A DNA stretch of 64,000 bases from Thermoanaerobaculales bacterium (GTDB taxonomy: Bacteria; Acidobacteriota; Thermoanaerobaculia; Thermoanaerobaculales; Sulfomarinibacteraceae). The notes under the pieces are model-generated. The model made no database searches and was not told where the DNA came from. It was given only the letters and a program-made list of their open reading frames with translations. Where the stretch lies: positions 118,456 to 182,455 of the forward strand of contig DAOPQC010000006.1 in NCBI GenBank assembly GCA_035358815.1, written 5' to 3'. This document shows, one piece after another, positions 23,240 to 30,975 of the stretch; positions within the stretch are counted from its first letter, which is position 1, and each line of letters opens with the position of its first letter. The position numbers and the translations under genes were made by a program.

Positions 23240-24148
23240 ATGGAGCTGAGCCTGGTCATCCTCGCGGCCGGTGTCGGCAGCCGCTACGGCGGGCTGAAGC
23301 AGCTCGACGAGGTCGGGCCGTCCGGCGAGACGATCATGGAGTACTCGGCCTTCGACGCGGCCCGTGCCGGCTTCGAGCGCGCGGTCCTGGTGGTCCGGCC
23401 GGAGACCGAGGCCGAGTTCCGGAACGCCGTCGGCAGCCGGATCGGCGCCCACCTCGCCGTCGACTACGTCCACCAGACCGCGGACGTGAGCGCGTGCTGC
23501 CGGCGGCCGGCCACTGAGCGGCGCAAGCCATGGGGCACCGGCCACGCCGTGCTCGCGGCCCGGACCGCCGTCAGCGATCGTTTCGCGGTGATCAACGCGG
23601 ACGACTTCTACGGCGCGGAGTCCTTCCGCTCGGTGGCCGCGTTCCTGTGTGAGCCGGGCTCCTCCCGGGACAGAGACTTCGCGCTCCAGGGCTTCCGGAT
23701 CGGGCCGACGCTGTCGGCGGCCGGGGCCGTGTCGCGCGGGCTCTGCCGGGCCGGCAACGACGGTTGGCTCGAGTCCATCGAGGAGCTGCGCGAGGTGCGC
23801 AAGCACGGCGACGGCGGCCGCTTCACCGACGCCGACGGCGTCGAGCGGCGGCTTTCCGGCGACGAGCTGGTGTCGATGAACATGTGGGGCTTCACGCCGG
23901 CCGTCTTCGACGAGCTGGGACGGCTGTTCGCCGCCTTCCTGGAGCAGTCCGCGGGCGACCCCACCGCCGAGTTCCTGCTCCCGGCCGCCGTTCAGCGCCT
24001 GATCCAGGAGGGCCGGGCCCGGGTCCGGGTGCTCGCCGAGGCCGGCCGCTGGTGCGGCATCACCTACCGCGGCGACCGCGACCAGGTCGTGGCCCACATT
24101 GCCGGCCTGGTGGAGCGCGGCGTCTACCCCGAGCGCCTGGCGCCCTGA
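23240..24148 (+). CDS. Sugar-1-phosphate nucleotidyltransferase-like protein
   Basis: 302 residues, GT-A fold nucleotidyltransferase. The signature 'LVILAAGVGSRYGGLKQLDEVGPSGETIMEYS' gives the NTP-binding loop. 'INADDFYG' provides the metal-binding aspartates, and 'PWGTGHAVLAA' is the base-binding segment. The exact nucleotide and sugar are not determinable. It converges with galK (14 bp apart) and could use sugar phosphates made there. The ATG at 23240 with GGAGGA upstream fits the family N-terminus. An in-frame GTG at 23207, seven bases after the TACACT box, would add 11 residues on a leaderless mRNA. Confidence 0.85.
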   Translation: MELSLVILAAGVGSRYGGLKQLDEVGPSGETIMEYSAFDAARAGFERAVLVVRPETEAEFRNAVGSRIGAHLAVDYVHQTADVSACCRRPATERRKPWGTGHAVLAARTAVSDRFAVINADDFYGAESFRSVAAFLCEPGSSRDRDFALQGFRIGPTLSAAGAVSRGLCRAGNDGWLESIEELREVRKHGDGGRFTDADGVERRLSGDELVSMNMWGFTPAVFDELGRLFAAFLEQSAGDPTAEFLLPAAVQRLIQEGRARVRVLAEAGRWCGITYRGDRDQVVAHIAGLVERGVYPERLAP

Positions 24149-24162
24149 GCGGACGGGCCCGC

Positions 24163-25335
24163 TCAGCCGTTGAGCAGCCGGGCGCCGGACGACGGCCGGC
24201 ACACGAAGACCGCGCTCGGCAGGTCGAAGCGCTCGCGGTAGCCGGCGTGGACCTCCACCATGAATGCCTCGGCGCCGCCGGCCTCGACGAGCGCGATCGC
24301 GCAGCCGCCGAAGCCGGCGCCGGTGAGCCGTGCGCCGTGGCAGGCCGGGTGCCGCCGGGCGAGCTCGGTGAAGAGGTCGAGTTCGGCGCTCGACACCTCG
24401 TAGAGCTCGCGCAGGCTCGCGTGCGAGTCGTTCATCAGGCGGCCGGCGGCGGCGAGGTCGCCCCGCCTGAGGGCCTCGGCCATGGCGAGCGGCCGCCGGC
24501 TCTCGGCCACGACGTGGCGCGCCCGCTTGAGCTCGACCTCGCCCATCCGGCCCCGCGCCACCTCGAGCAGCCCCTCGTCGACGTCGCGCAGCGCCCGCAC
24601 CTCGGGGGCGAGCGTGCGGATCGCCTCGACCGCGAGCCGGCAGCTGCGGCTGCGGTCGTTGTAGGCGCTGCCCGCCAGCGAGCGCGGCGCGCCGGTGTCC
24701 ATGACCACCACCACCGCCGCCTCCGGCAGCGGCACCGGCTCGGCCTCGAGCGTCCGGCAGTCGAGCAGCAGGGCGTGGCCCGCGCGGCCGAACACGGCGG
24801 TGTACTGGTCCATCATGCCGCCCTTGACGCCGACGAACTCGCCCTCGACGCGCTGGCCCAGCCGAGCCATCGCGAGCGGCTCCCACGGCGCGCCGGCGAG
24901 CGCGCACAGCGCTCTCGCGACCGCCATCTCGACCGCGGCCGAGGACGACAGCCCCGACCCCAGCGGGACGTCGCCGTCGAGCACGAGGTCTGCGCCCGGC
25001 ACCTCGAGGCCGGCCGCGCGCATGGCCCACGCCACCCCGGCGACGTAGGACAGCCAGTGCCCGCCGCCCGGCGGCTGAAGCTCGTCGATGGCGACCTCCC
25101 GCGTCTCGCTGAAGACCGTCGCGTGGGCGCGCAGCGTGCGGTCCGCTCGAGGTGCGGCCGCGACCCCCGCACAGCGATCGATCGCCATCGGCAGCACCCA
25201 GCCGTCGTTGTAGTCGGTGTGCTCGCCGATCAGGTTGACCCGTCCGGGCGCGACCGCGACCAGCGGCTGCGCGCCGGCGCCGAAGAGCGCCGCGTGCCGC
25301 TCGCGCAGCCTCGCCTGCCAGCCCGGCCCCGTCAT
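24163..25335 (-). CDS. galK: Galactokinase
   Basis: 390 residues, a GHMP kinase of normal length. All three motifs are present: 'PGRVNLIGEHTDYNDGWVLPMAID' (galactokinase signature), 'VPLGSGLSSSAAVEMA' (phosphate loop) and 'GARLTGAGFGGCAIAL'. The catalytic-base region is 'VKGGMMDQYTAVFG'. It phosphorylates galactose at C1 with ATP. Its ATG overlaps the TGA of the upstream GH109-type gene by 4 nt, so the two are translationally coupled. This makes GalNAc-1-phosphate formation a possible alternative activity, as GalNAc is the product expected from GH109. No galT or galE is adjacent. Confidence 0.93.
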   Translation of the reverse strand: MTGPGWQARLRERHAALFGAGAQPLVAVAPGRVNLIGEHTDYNDGWVLPMAIDRCAGVAAAPRADRTLRAHATVFSETREVAIDELQPPGGGHWLSYVAGVAWAMRAAGLEVPGADLVLDGDVPLGSGLSSSAAVEMAVARALCALAGAPWEPLAMARLGQRVEGEFVGVKGGMMDQYTAVFGRAGHALLLDCRTLEAEPVPLPEAAVVVVMDTGAPRSLAGSAYNDRSRSCRLAVEAIRTLAPEVRALRDVDEGLLEVARGRMGEVELKRARHVVAESRRPLAMAEALRRGDLAAAGRLMNDSHASLRELYEVSSAELDLFTELARRHPACHGARLTGAGFGGCAIALVEAGGAEAFMVEVHAGYRERFDLPSAVFVCRPSSGARLLNG

Positions 25336-26711
25336 GTGGCGGCCGCCGCGTCCATGACGTGCAGCGCCCTCGGCTCGCGCCAGCGGCCGGCCGTGAAGTC
25401 CGGGAAGGCGATCGGCGCGCTGCCGCCGGCGATCGACCGGCCGCTGAGCTCGACGACGGCGCTCAGCGCCGCGGCGTCGTAGACGTCGCTGTCCGGCGCG
25501 CGGCCGGCGTGCAGCGCCTCGATCAGCCGGACGTCCTCGATGAAGTCCATGCCGCCGTGGCCGGCGCCGCGGCTCGCCTCCTCGAGCCGGCGCCACAGCG
25601 GGTGGTCGTAGCGCTCGAGCCAGCCGTCCACGGCGTCCCATCGGTGCGGCTCGCTCACCCCCTCGACGTGGACACCGCCCGGCTCCGGGTACTTGTGGGC
25701 GAGGCCGCGGGTCCCCTGGATCATGAAGTCACGGCTGTAGGGGCGCGGCGAGCTGGTGTCGTGGGTGACGACCACCGTTTCCCCGCGCTCGGTTGAGAGC
25801 AGTGTCGTGACGACGTCGGCCAGCACGAACCGCTCCGCGGCCTGCGGGCTGCCCTCCCCGAAGCGCGCGACGGCGTAGCGGTGGAGGCCGCGCGTCTTCG
25901 AGCCCATCGAGACCAGCCGCGTGAAGCGGTTGCCGCGGTTGATGTCGAGGCACTGGGCGACCGGCCCCAAGCCGTGGGTCGGGTAGAGGTCGCCGTTCGT
26001 TGTCATGGAGTGGGCGCGCCGCCACGCGCCCTCACCCTCGAGGTCGTGCTTGACCGCCCGCAGGTCGTGGCGATAGCCGCACTCGGCGTGGACGAGCTCG
26101 CCGAGCACGCCCTGCCGCACCATGTTGAGGACCATCATCTCGAAGCGGTCGTAGCTGCAGTTCTCCATCATCACGCAGTGCCGCCCGGTCGCCTCGGAGG
26201 TCTCGACCAGCCGCCAGCAGTCGTCGACCGAGGTCGCCGCCGGGACCTCGGTGGCGGCGTGCTTGCCGGCCGCCATCGCGGCGACGCAGACCGGCACGTG
26301 CCACTCCCACGGCGTCGAGTTGAAGACCAGGTCGAGGTCGTCGCGGCCGCACAACCGCTCGAAGTCGCGAGGGCCGCGGACGTAGGCGTCGGGGCGCGGC
26401 CGGCCGGCGTCGACCACCATCTGCTGGGCGCGGGCCGCCCGCGCCTCGACGACGTCGCAGACCGCGCGCACCTCGACACCCTCGATCTTGAGAAAGCTCT
26501 CGAGGTGCGAGGTGCCCTGGGGCCCGACCCCGACGAGGCCCATCCGGACCGTCTCGAGCGGCGGGCCGCCGGCCTCGATCATCGAGGCGGACGGGGCTCC
26601 TGCGCGCGCGGCGCGCCCCACCAGCGACTGCGCGACCAGTCCGCCCGCCCCGACCGCGCCGAGCTTCATGAGGTCGCGACGGTTGAAACGCGAACCAGGC
26701 CGATCAGTCAT
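25332..26711 (-). CDS. Tat-exported GH109-like oxidoreductase-fold glycosidase
   Basis: 459 residues. A twin-arginine signal (RFNRRDLMKLG, Arg11-Arg12) is followed by a Gfo/Idh/MocA Rossmann domain ('MGLVGVGPQGTSHLESFL'). GH109-type segments follow: 'EVPAATSVDDCWRLVE', 'MMENCSYDR' and 'TNGDLYPTHGLGPVAQCLDI'. GH109 enzymes are alpha-N-acetylgalactosaminidases that use a bound NAD cofactor; Tat export fits folding with cofactor in the cytoplasm. Alternative: another Gfo/Idh/MocA sugar dehydrogenase. Its stop overlaps the galK start, suggesting a hydrolysis-then-phosphorylation pathway for alpha-linked GalNAc or galactose. GGAGGGG precedes the ATG, with TATGAT further upstream as -10. Confidence 0.88.
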   Translation of the reverse strand: MTDRPGSRFNRRDLMKLGAVGAGGLVAQSLVGRAARAGAPSASMIEAGGPPLETVRMGLVGVGPQGTSHLESFLKIEGVEVRAVCDVVEARAARAQQMVVDAGRPRPDAYVRGPRDFERLCGRDDLDLVFNSTPWEWHVPVCVAAMAAGKHAATEVPAATSVDDCWRLVETSEATGRHCVMMENCSYDRFEMMVLNMVRQGVLGELVHAECGYRHDLRAVKHDLEGEGAWRRAHSMTTNGDLYPTHGLGPVAQCLDINRGNRFTRLVSMGSKTRGLHRYAVARFGEGSPQAAERFVLADVVTTLLSTERGETVVVTHDTSSPRPYSRDFMIQGTRGLAHKYPEPGGVHVEGVSEPHRWDAVDGWLERYDHPLWRRLEEASRGAGHGGMDFIEDVRLIEALHAGRAPDSDVYDAAALSAVVELSGRSIAGGSAPIAFPDFTAGRWREPRALHVMDAAAAT

Positions 26712-27044
26712 GGACCCCTCCGCTCGGTCGCCGGGGCGGATGGACCGCTGGCGCCGCGTGGCCATCATAGTCGTGGGGGAGGGGTTGGGGGTTGGGGATG
26801 AGTGGTCAGGGCCCACCCCGTTCCCGCTCGCCACGGCGAAGCCAGGGGCGAAGCCGGGTTCCCGTCCCCGTTCCCGTTCCCGTTCCCGTTCCCGACTGTC
26901 ATCCCGAGCGAGGCCGCGCAGCGGCCGAGTCGAGCGACCTCCCGAAACGACGCGGAGCGCTGAGAGCCTCGGGCACGGAGACGGAAACGGGCACGGAGAC
27001 GGAGCCGGAGACGCAGAGGGACGCCACGTCACACCGTGGTGCCT
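26712..27044. repeat. Repeat island 4 with gtcatcccgag palindrome
   Basis: No gene lies in this gap. 'gggggaggggttgggggttgggg' runs lie at 26775-26800. A C-rich array of five or so TTCCCG units spans 26858-26896. TGTCATCCCGAGCG (26897-26910) leads into the palindrome GGCCGC-GCA-GCGGCC (26912-26926) and 'gagtcgagcgacctc', a REP-like element. A G-rich arm of 'cgggcacggagacggaaa' units follows at 26970-27022. The C-rich and G-rich arms are opposed, as in islands 1 and 3. Confidence 0.8.
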
Positions 27045-27896
27045 TCACCGCAGATCCCGGATCATCCCCTCCTGGGCGGTCGATGCCACCAGCCGGCCGC
27101 TGCGGTCGAAGAGCTGGCCGCGCACCAGGCCGCGCGAACCCGACGTGGTGGGGCTTTCCATCGCGTACAGCAGCCACTCGTCGGCGCGGAAGCTGCGGTG
27201 GAACCACATCGCGTGGTCGATCGACGCCACCCTGAGGTCGCCCTGCCAGTAGCTGCGGCCGTGGGGCACGAGTGCGGTGTCGAGCAAGGCGAAGTCGGAG
27301 GCGTAGGCGAGCAGGCAGCGGTGGACGCGGTCGTCGCCGGGAAGGGGCCCGGTCGAGCGCAGCCAGGCGTGGGCCACCGGTGCGGCCGCGCGGGGCGAGA
27401 ACGGGTTGAACTCCTCGACCGGGCGGATCTCGAACGGGTGCTCGATGTCCAGGCTCGAGCGCAGCGGCTCCGGGGCGAGCTCGAGGAACCGCCGGGCCAG
27501 CTCCTCGAACGAGGCGAGCCCCTCGGGCCCCGGCACCTCGGGCATCGCCGCCTGATGCTCGAGCCCGAGCTCCGGCCGCTGGAACGAGGCCGCCATGCAG
27601 AAGATCGGAGGGCCTCCCTGGGAGGCACGGACCTCCCGGGTCGAGAAGCTCGCGCCGTCACGCGTGCGCTCGACCCGGTAGTTGACCGGTCGGCTCGGGT
27701 CCCCGGGCCGCAGAAAGTAGGCGTGCAGCGAGTGCGCGTCACGGCCGGCGTCCACGGTCTGGGTTGCCGCCCACAGTGCCTGGCCCAGCACCTGGCCGCC
27801 GAACACCGTCCCCCACCCCAGGTCCTGGCTGGGCCCGCGGAACTCATCGTCGCCGACAGTGTCCAACTCGAGCAGCCGATCCAGCACCCGGCTCAT
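27045..27896 (-). CDS. tesB: Acyl-CoA thioesterase II
   Basis: 283 residues, a double hot-dog fold of normal TesB length. Segments include 'FRGPSQDLGWGTVFGGQVLGQAL', 'HSLHAYFLRPGDPSRPVNYRVERTRDG', 'ASIDHAMWFHRSFRADEWLLYA' (catalytic Asp) and 'STAQEGMIR' (catalytic Gln). It hydrolyses medium- and long-chain acyl-CoA to free acid and CoA. The ATG at 27896 has GAGGAGG six bases upstream; an upstream in-frame start at 27929 lacks such a site. Together with the acyl-CoA synthetase at 21-23 kb it belongs to general acyl-CoA turnover, but the genes are not linked in an operon. Confidence 0.92.
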   Translation of the reverse strand: MSRVLDRLLELDTVGDDEFRGPSQDLGWGTVFGGQVLGQALWAATQTVDAGRDAHSLHAYFLRPGDPSRPVNYRVERTRDGASFSTREVRASQGGPPIFCMAASFQRPELGLEHQAAMPEVPGPEGLASFEELARRFLELAPEPLRSSLDIEHPFEIRPVEEFNPFSPRAAAPVAHAWLRSTGPLPGDDRVHRCLLAYASDFALLDTALVPHGRSYWQGDLRVASIDHAMWFHRSFRADEWLLYAMESPTTSGSRGLVRGQLFDRSGRLVASTAQEGMIRDLR

Positions 27897-28064
27897 CTCC
27901 GCCTCCTCACCGTCACCCCGCCCCGGCATGATACGCGCCACGATCAGCGTCGCGGCCACAAAGACAACGCGGCGCTGATGGCCAAGTGCGGAAGGCTGTG
28001 CCAGGTGCACGCTGAGGGATTCGGCATATCGGCGTGACCGGCACCGACCTCTGTCACTTCCCCT

Positions 28065-28081
28065 GATGCGCGCAGCGCATC
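28065..28081. repeat. Palindrome GATGCGC-GCA-GCGCATC
   Basis: A perfect 7-bp inverted repeat with the same GCA loop as the palindrome at 26912-26926. It is likewise preceded by 'tgtca' and followed by 'cccgaggagcg'. Probably another member of the same REP-like family. Confidence 0.6.
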
Positions 28082-28084
28082 CCG

Positions 28085-28161
28085 AGGAGCGTGCTGGCAG
28101 GGGCCACGAAGACTCCCCAATGTCACCAACGCGTCGTGGGGCCCATGCCCCGCACGCTCCT
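28085..28161. repeat. Long imperfect inverted repeat at the protease 3' end
   Basis: AGGAGCGTGC (28085-28094) pairs with GCACGCTCCT (28152-28161). Pairing extends with few mismatches to about 25 bp per arm around a spacer of about 24 bp. The right arm overlaps the stop codon of the minus-strand protease gene. There is no T-run, so an mRNA-stabilising or REP-type hairpin is likelier than an intrinsic terminator. Confidence 0.6.
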
Positions 28162-30712
28162 AGGGCACGGCCGACGACCAGCGCGACCAGTCGCCGGTCT
28201 CGAAGCCGTCCGCGAACGGCAGGCCGCCCCCGCCGGCGCAATCGGAGCCCTGGAGGACGGTGACGTCGTCGACCCACCAGCCGACGTCGGATACCGAGCC
28301 GTCGCAGCCGAGGCGCCACCGCAGCAGCACCATCTCGCCCGCGAAGTCGGTGAGGTCGACGATCACCTCCGACCAGGTCGTCCCCGCGCCCGACCAGGCC
28401 TGCCGGCCGCCGAGCGGGTTGCTGGAGCTGTTCAGCGTGCTCGCGTAGCCGCCCTGCAGGAACCGGTCCGGGTTGGCCGGGATCGTGCTGCCGTTGCCGG
28501 CGAGGATGTCGTACCAGGTCGATCCGTCGTTCACCGAGTACTCAAGCACGCCGCCGTCCCAGTTCGTCTCGAAGTCGTAGCGGTGCCAGAAGACGAGCCG
28601 GCCCGACGGCACTGTCGTGAGGTCGGCGGGGCTGGCCGTGACCAGCCGCTGGTCCTTGACGAAGTTCTCGTCGGCGCAGAACCAGGCGTGGGTCGGCGAG
28701 TGGCTGGAGGTGGTTGCCAGCGTCCACGCGCTGCCGCCGGTGCCGTTGCTCGTCCAGTTCCCCGGGCCCGACTCCATGTCGTCGGCGAAGAACAGCGTGT
28801 CCGGGCCGGTGGCCATCGCCGACTGCTCCTCGAGGTTGGCCTCCTCGTTGCCGCCGCCGCAGGGCCCGGAGCCGTTGCCCGAGTCGTCCTCGGCCCGCAC
28901 CACGTAGAAGTACTCGACGCCGCTCGCCGCCGAGCTGTCGAGGAACGAGGTCCCGCTCACGCACGACGCCAGCAGGTTCGCGGGGCCGGGGGTGAAGCCG
29001 CTGGTCTCGGACCGGTAGACGTTGTAGACGGCGCCGGCGCCGCAGTGGACGGCGGCGGCCGACCAGCCGAGGCCGATCCCGCACTCGGCGGTCTGCTGGT
29101 TGACCGCGCTCTCCACCCCGCCGAAGTCGGGCGGCCAGGTGCAGAGGCCGCTGGCGGCCGCGTCGTCGCAGGCGCTCATGTCGGACTCGCAGCCCAGGTC
29201 GCCCTTGAAGGCGGTCACCTGGTAGGCGTAGGTCGTGCCGCCCGACACCGTGGTGTCGGAGTAGGACGTGGTCACGAGGTCAGCGGCGATGCGCTCGAAG
29301 TCCGGCTGCGGGCACGCCCCAACGGCGCGGTACACCCGGTAGGTGACATTCTCCCCCGGGACCGCGGACCAGCTCAGGTCGACCCGGTTGTCGCCGACCG
29401 GTGTCGCGGCCAGCGCGGCCGGCCCGGCGAAGGCGTCGCACACCGCACCCGGCGGCAGCAGGGCGCCGAGGTCGGCGATGATCGCGTCGATCGGCACCCC
29501 CCGGTTGCGGTCGTCGGTCGCCGGGTTGCCGGTGACGCAGTCCGCCGAGCCGCGGCAGTGGTGGATGGCGATGATCTTGTGGTCGCTGTAGCCGAGCACC
29601 GGCGAGCCTGACGAGCCGCCCTGGGTGTCGGTCCAGTAGCCGACGTCGCCGGGACCGCCCGAGCACGGGACCTCGTTGAGGCCGGTGGCGTAGCAGTAGC
29701 CGCCGAGGTTGACGTCCTCGATGTAGCTCGATTCCATCCCGAAGCGCTTGCCCCAGCCGGCCGGGTGCTGCGGGTGGTAGATCCGCTCGTTGAGCACCGC
29801 CCCGGTCTGCCGCAGCCGCATGTAGCCGTAGGTCTCCGGCAGGTTGGTGCCGCCGCCGGCCGAGGTGTCCGGGACCACCAGCGAGTAGTCGAGGGCCGAG
29901 TCGAGGGTGACCAGGGTCCCGCCGCTGGCCTCGATCGCTCCCGGGCAGGCCAGGGTCGAGGCGCAGTTGGTCTGGCAGGTGGCTCCCTCGGCCATGAACT
30001 CGAAGTCGATGTTGTTGAGCTCGCTCTGCGACCCGATGCAGTGCTCGTTGGTCATCAGGTGGCCAGCATTGCCGACCAGCCAGCCCGTGCAGTGGGCGCT
30101 GCCGGACAGCAGCAGCCGCGCCACCGCGCGCGCCTTGTCGTAGGCCTCGGGGTCGCTGTCCTGGTAGCACTTGGCCTCGCGGGTGTCGTCGGTGGTGCAG
30201 ATCGACTCGCCAAACCCCGCCGGGTCGGGCACGTTGGCCTTCTCGCCGATCCCGAGCGCCCACATCATCGCGATCTCGTCATCGCTGTAGCCGCGGCCGT
30301 AGTAGTCGATCAGGTAGCCGTAGGCGGCCGCGCCGCCGGCCGAGTAGAGGTCGATGACCGCCGAGTCGCCGCGGATGTGGGTGGCGAAGAAGCCGCCGTC
30401 CGCGACGCCGAGGTCGTTTCGGCCGCGCCCCTGGTAGACCCACTTCTGGGTGTTGTCCGGCGACCGGACCACCACTGTATCGCCATCGGCCAGCTCGAAG
30501 CGGGCGAAGTGGAGGGAGATGTAGGTCGCGCCCGGGTACACCACCTGGTCGGACCAGGTGAGCATGGCCTCGCCCGCCCCGGAGCCGGGGTAGGGGTGGG
30601 GCGTCTGGAAGGTCTCGTGGACGTACTCGCCGATCCGGGCCGGCTCGACCGCCGCGAGCGGGCTTGCGAGCAGGAGAGCGAGGCAACACACAAGGGCCGC
30701 GTTCCGTGTCAT
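28160..30712 (-). CDS. Secreted trypsin-like serine protease with Fn3 domains and C-terminal DGFETGD motif
   Basis: 850 residues. The signal peptide is 1-21 ('LALLLASPLAAVEP'). A beta-rich prodomain is followed by a chymotrypsin-fold protease. The triad is His near 221 in 'LMTNEHCIGS', Asp near 273 in 'DSALDYSLV' and Ser near 367 in 'GGSSGSPVLG'. The 'TNEHC' form and many cysteines resemble lysyl endopeptidase-type enzymes. Two fibronectin-III-like domains (about 425-640) and a jelly-roll/MAM-like domain (about 660-825, 'GWWVDDVTVL') follow. The chain ends 'FADGFETGDWSRWSSAVP', like the FG-GAP protein. Likely an extracellular or surface-bound degradative protease. AAGGAGGA precedes the ATG. 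It diverges from the pepF-like gene, so two exported peptidases share one promoter region. Confidence 0.88.
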   Translation of the reverse strand: MTRNAALVCCLALLLASPLAAVEPARIGEYVHETFQTPHPYPGSGAGEAMLTWSDQVVYPGATYISLHFARFELADGDTVVVRSPDNTQKWVYQGRGRNDLGVADGGFFATHIRGDSAVIDLYSAGGAAAYGYLIDYYGRGYSDDEIAMMWALGIGEKANVPDPAGFGESICTTDDTREAKCYQDSDPEAYDKARAVARLLLSGSAHCTGWLVGNAGHLMTNEHCIGSQSELNNIDFEFMAEGATCQTNCASTLACPGAIEASGGTLVTLDSALDYSLVVPDTSAGGGTNLPETYGYMRLRQTGAVLNERIYHPQHPAGWGKRFGMESSYIEDVNLGGYCYATGLNEVPCSGGPGDVGYWTDTQGGSSGSPVLGYSDHKIIAIHHCRGSADCVTGNPATDDRNRGVPIDAIIADLGALLPPGAVCDAFAGPAALAATPVGDNRVDLSWSAVPGENVTYRVYRAVGACPQPDFERIAADLVTTSYSDTTVSGGTTYAYQVTAFKGDLGCESDMSACDDAAASGLCTWPPDFGGVESAVNQQTAECGIGLGWSAAAVHCGAGAVYNVYRSETSGFTPGPANLLASCVSGTSFLDSSAASGVEYFYVVRAEDDSGNGSGPCGGGNEEANLEEQSAMATGPDTLFFADDMESGPGNWTSNGTGGSAWTLATTSSHSPTHAWFCADENFVKDQRLVTASPADLTTVPSGRLVFWHRYDFETNWDGGVLEYSVNDGSTWYDILAGNGSTIPANPDRFLQGGYASTLNSSSNPLGGRQAWSGAGTTWSEVIVDLTDFAGEMVLLRWRLGCDGSVSDVGWWVDDVTVLQGSDCAGGGGLPFADGFETGDWSRWSSAVP

Positions 30713-30821
30713 GGCACCGTTCCTCCTTCCCGTTCGGCGGAATCGAGGACCGGCGAGAGGACCGCTGCCACCTCCACCCCGCCTGCGGCGCTTCCGGCGT
30801 CTGCCGAAAGCGGTCGCTCGG

Positions 30822-30830
30822 ATCGTATCA
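30822..30830 (-). promoter_or_regulatory. Extended -10 (TGATACGAT) for the secreted protease gene
   Basis: On the minus strand TGA precedes TACGAT, i.e. a TGn-extended -10, leaving a leader of roughly 100 nt before the ATG at 30712. On the opposite strand, TACAAT at 30921-30926 could serve the pepF-like gene. No clear -35 is seen for either. Confidence 0.35.
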
Positions 30831-30975
30831 GGTTCCGCCGCCACCACGAACCGGCGGCGGATGGCCCTTCGATCGCTGCGACTCCTTCTCCGGATCAGAA
30901 CCAGAGCGGCCGTCGGGGCGTACAATCGACCGACCTGCGGCGCGACGAGACCGCCGCCGATGATTTGGAGGGAAC

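Noticed and set aside
26858..26896. TTCCCG hexamer run as a CRISPR or phase-variable coding repeat
   Set aside because: Units are six bases, contiguous and intergenic; no cas genes and no overlapping reading frame.
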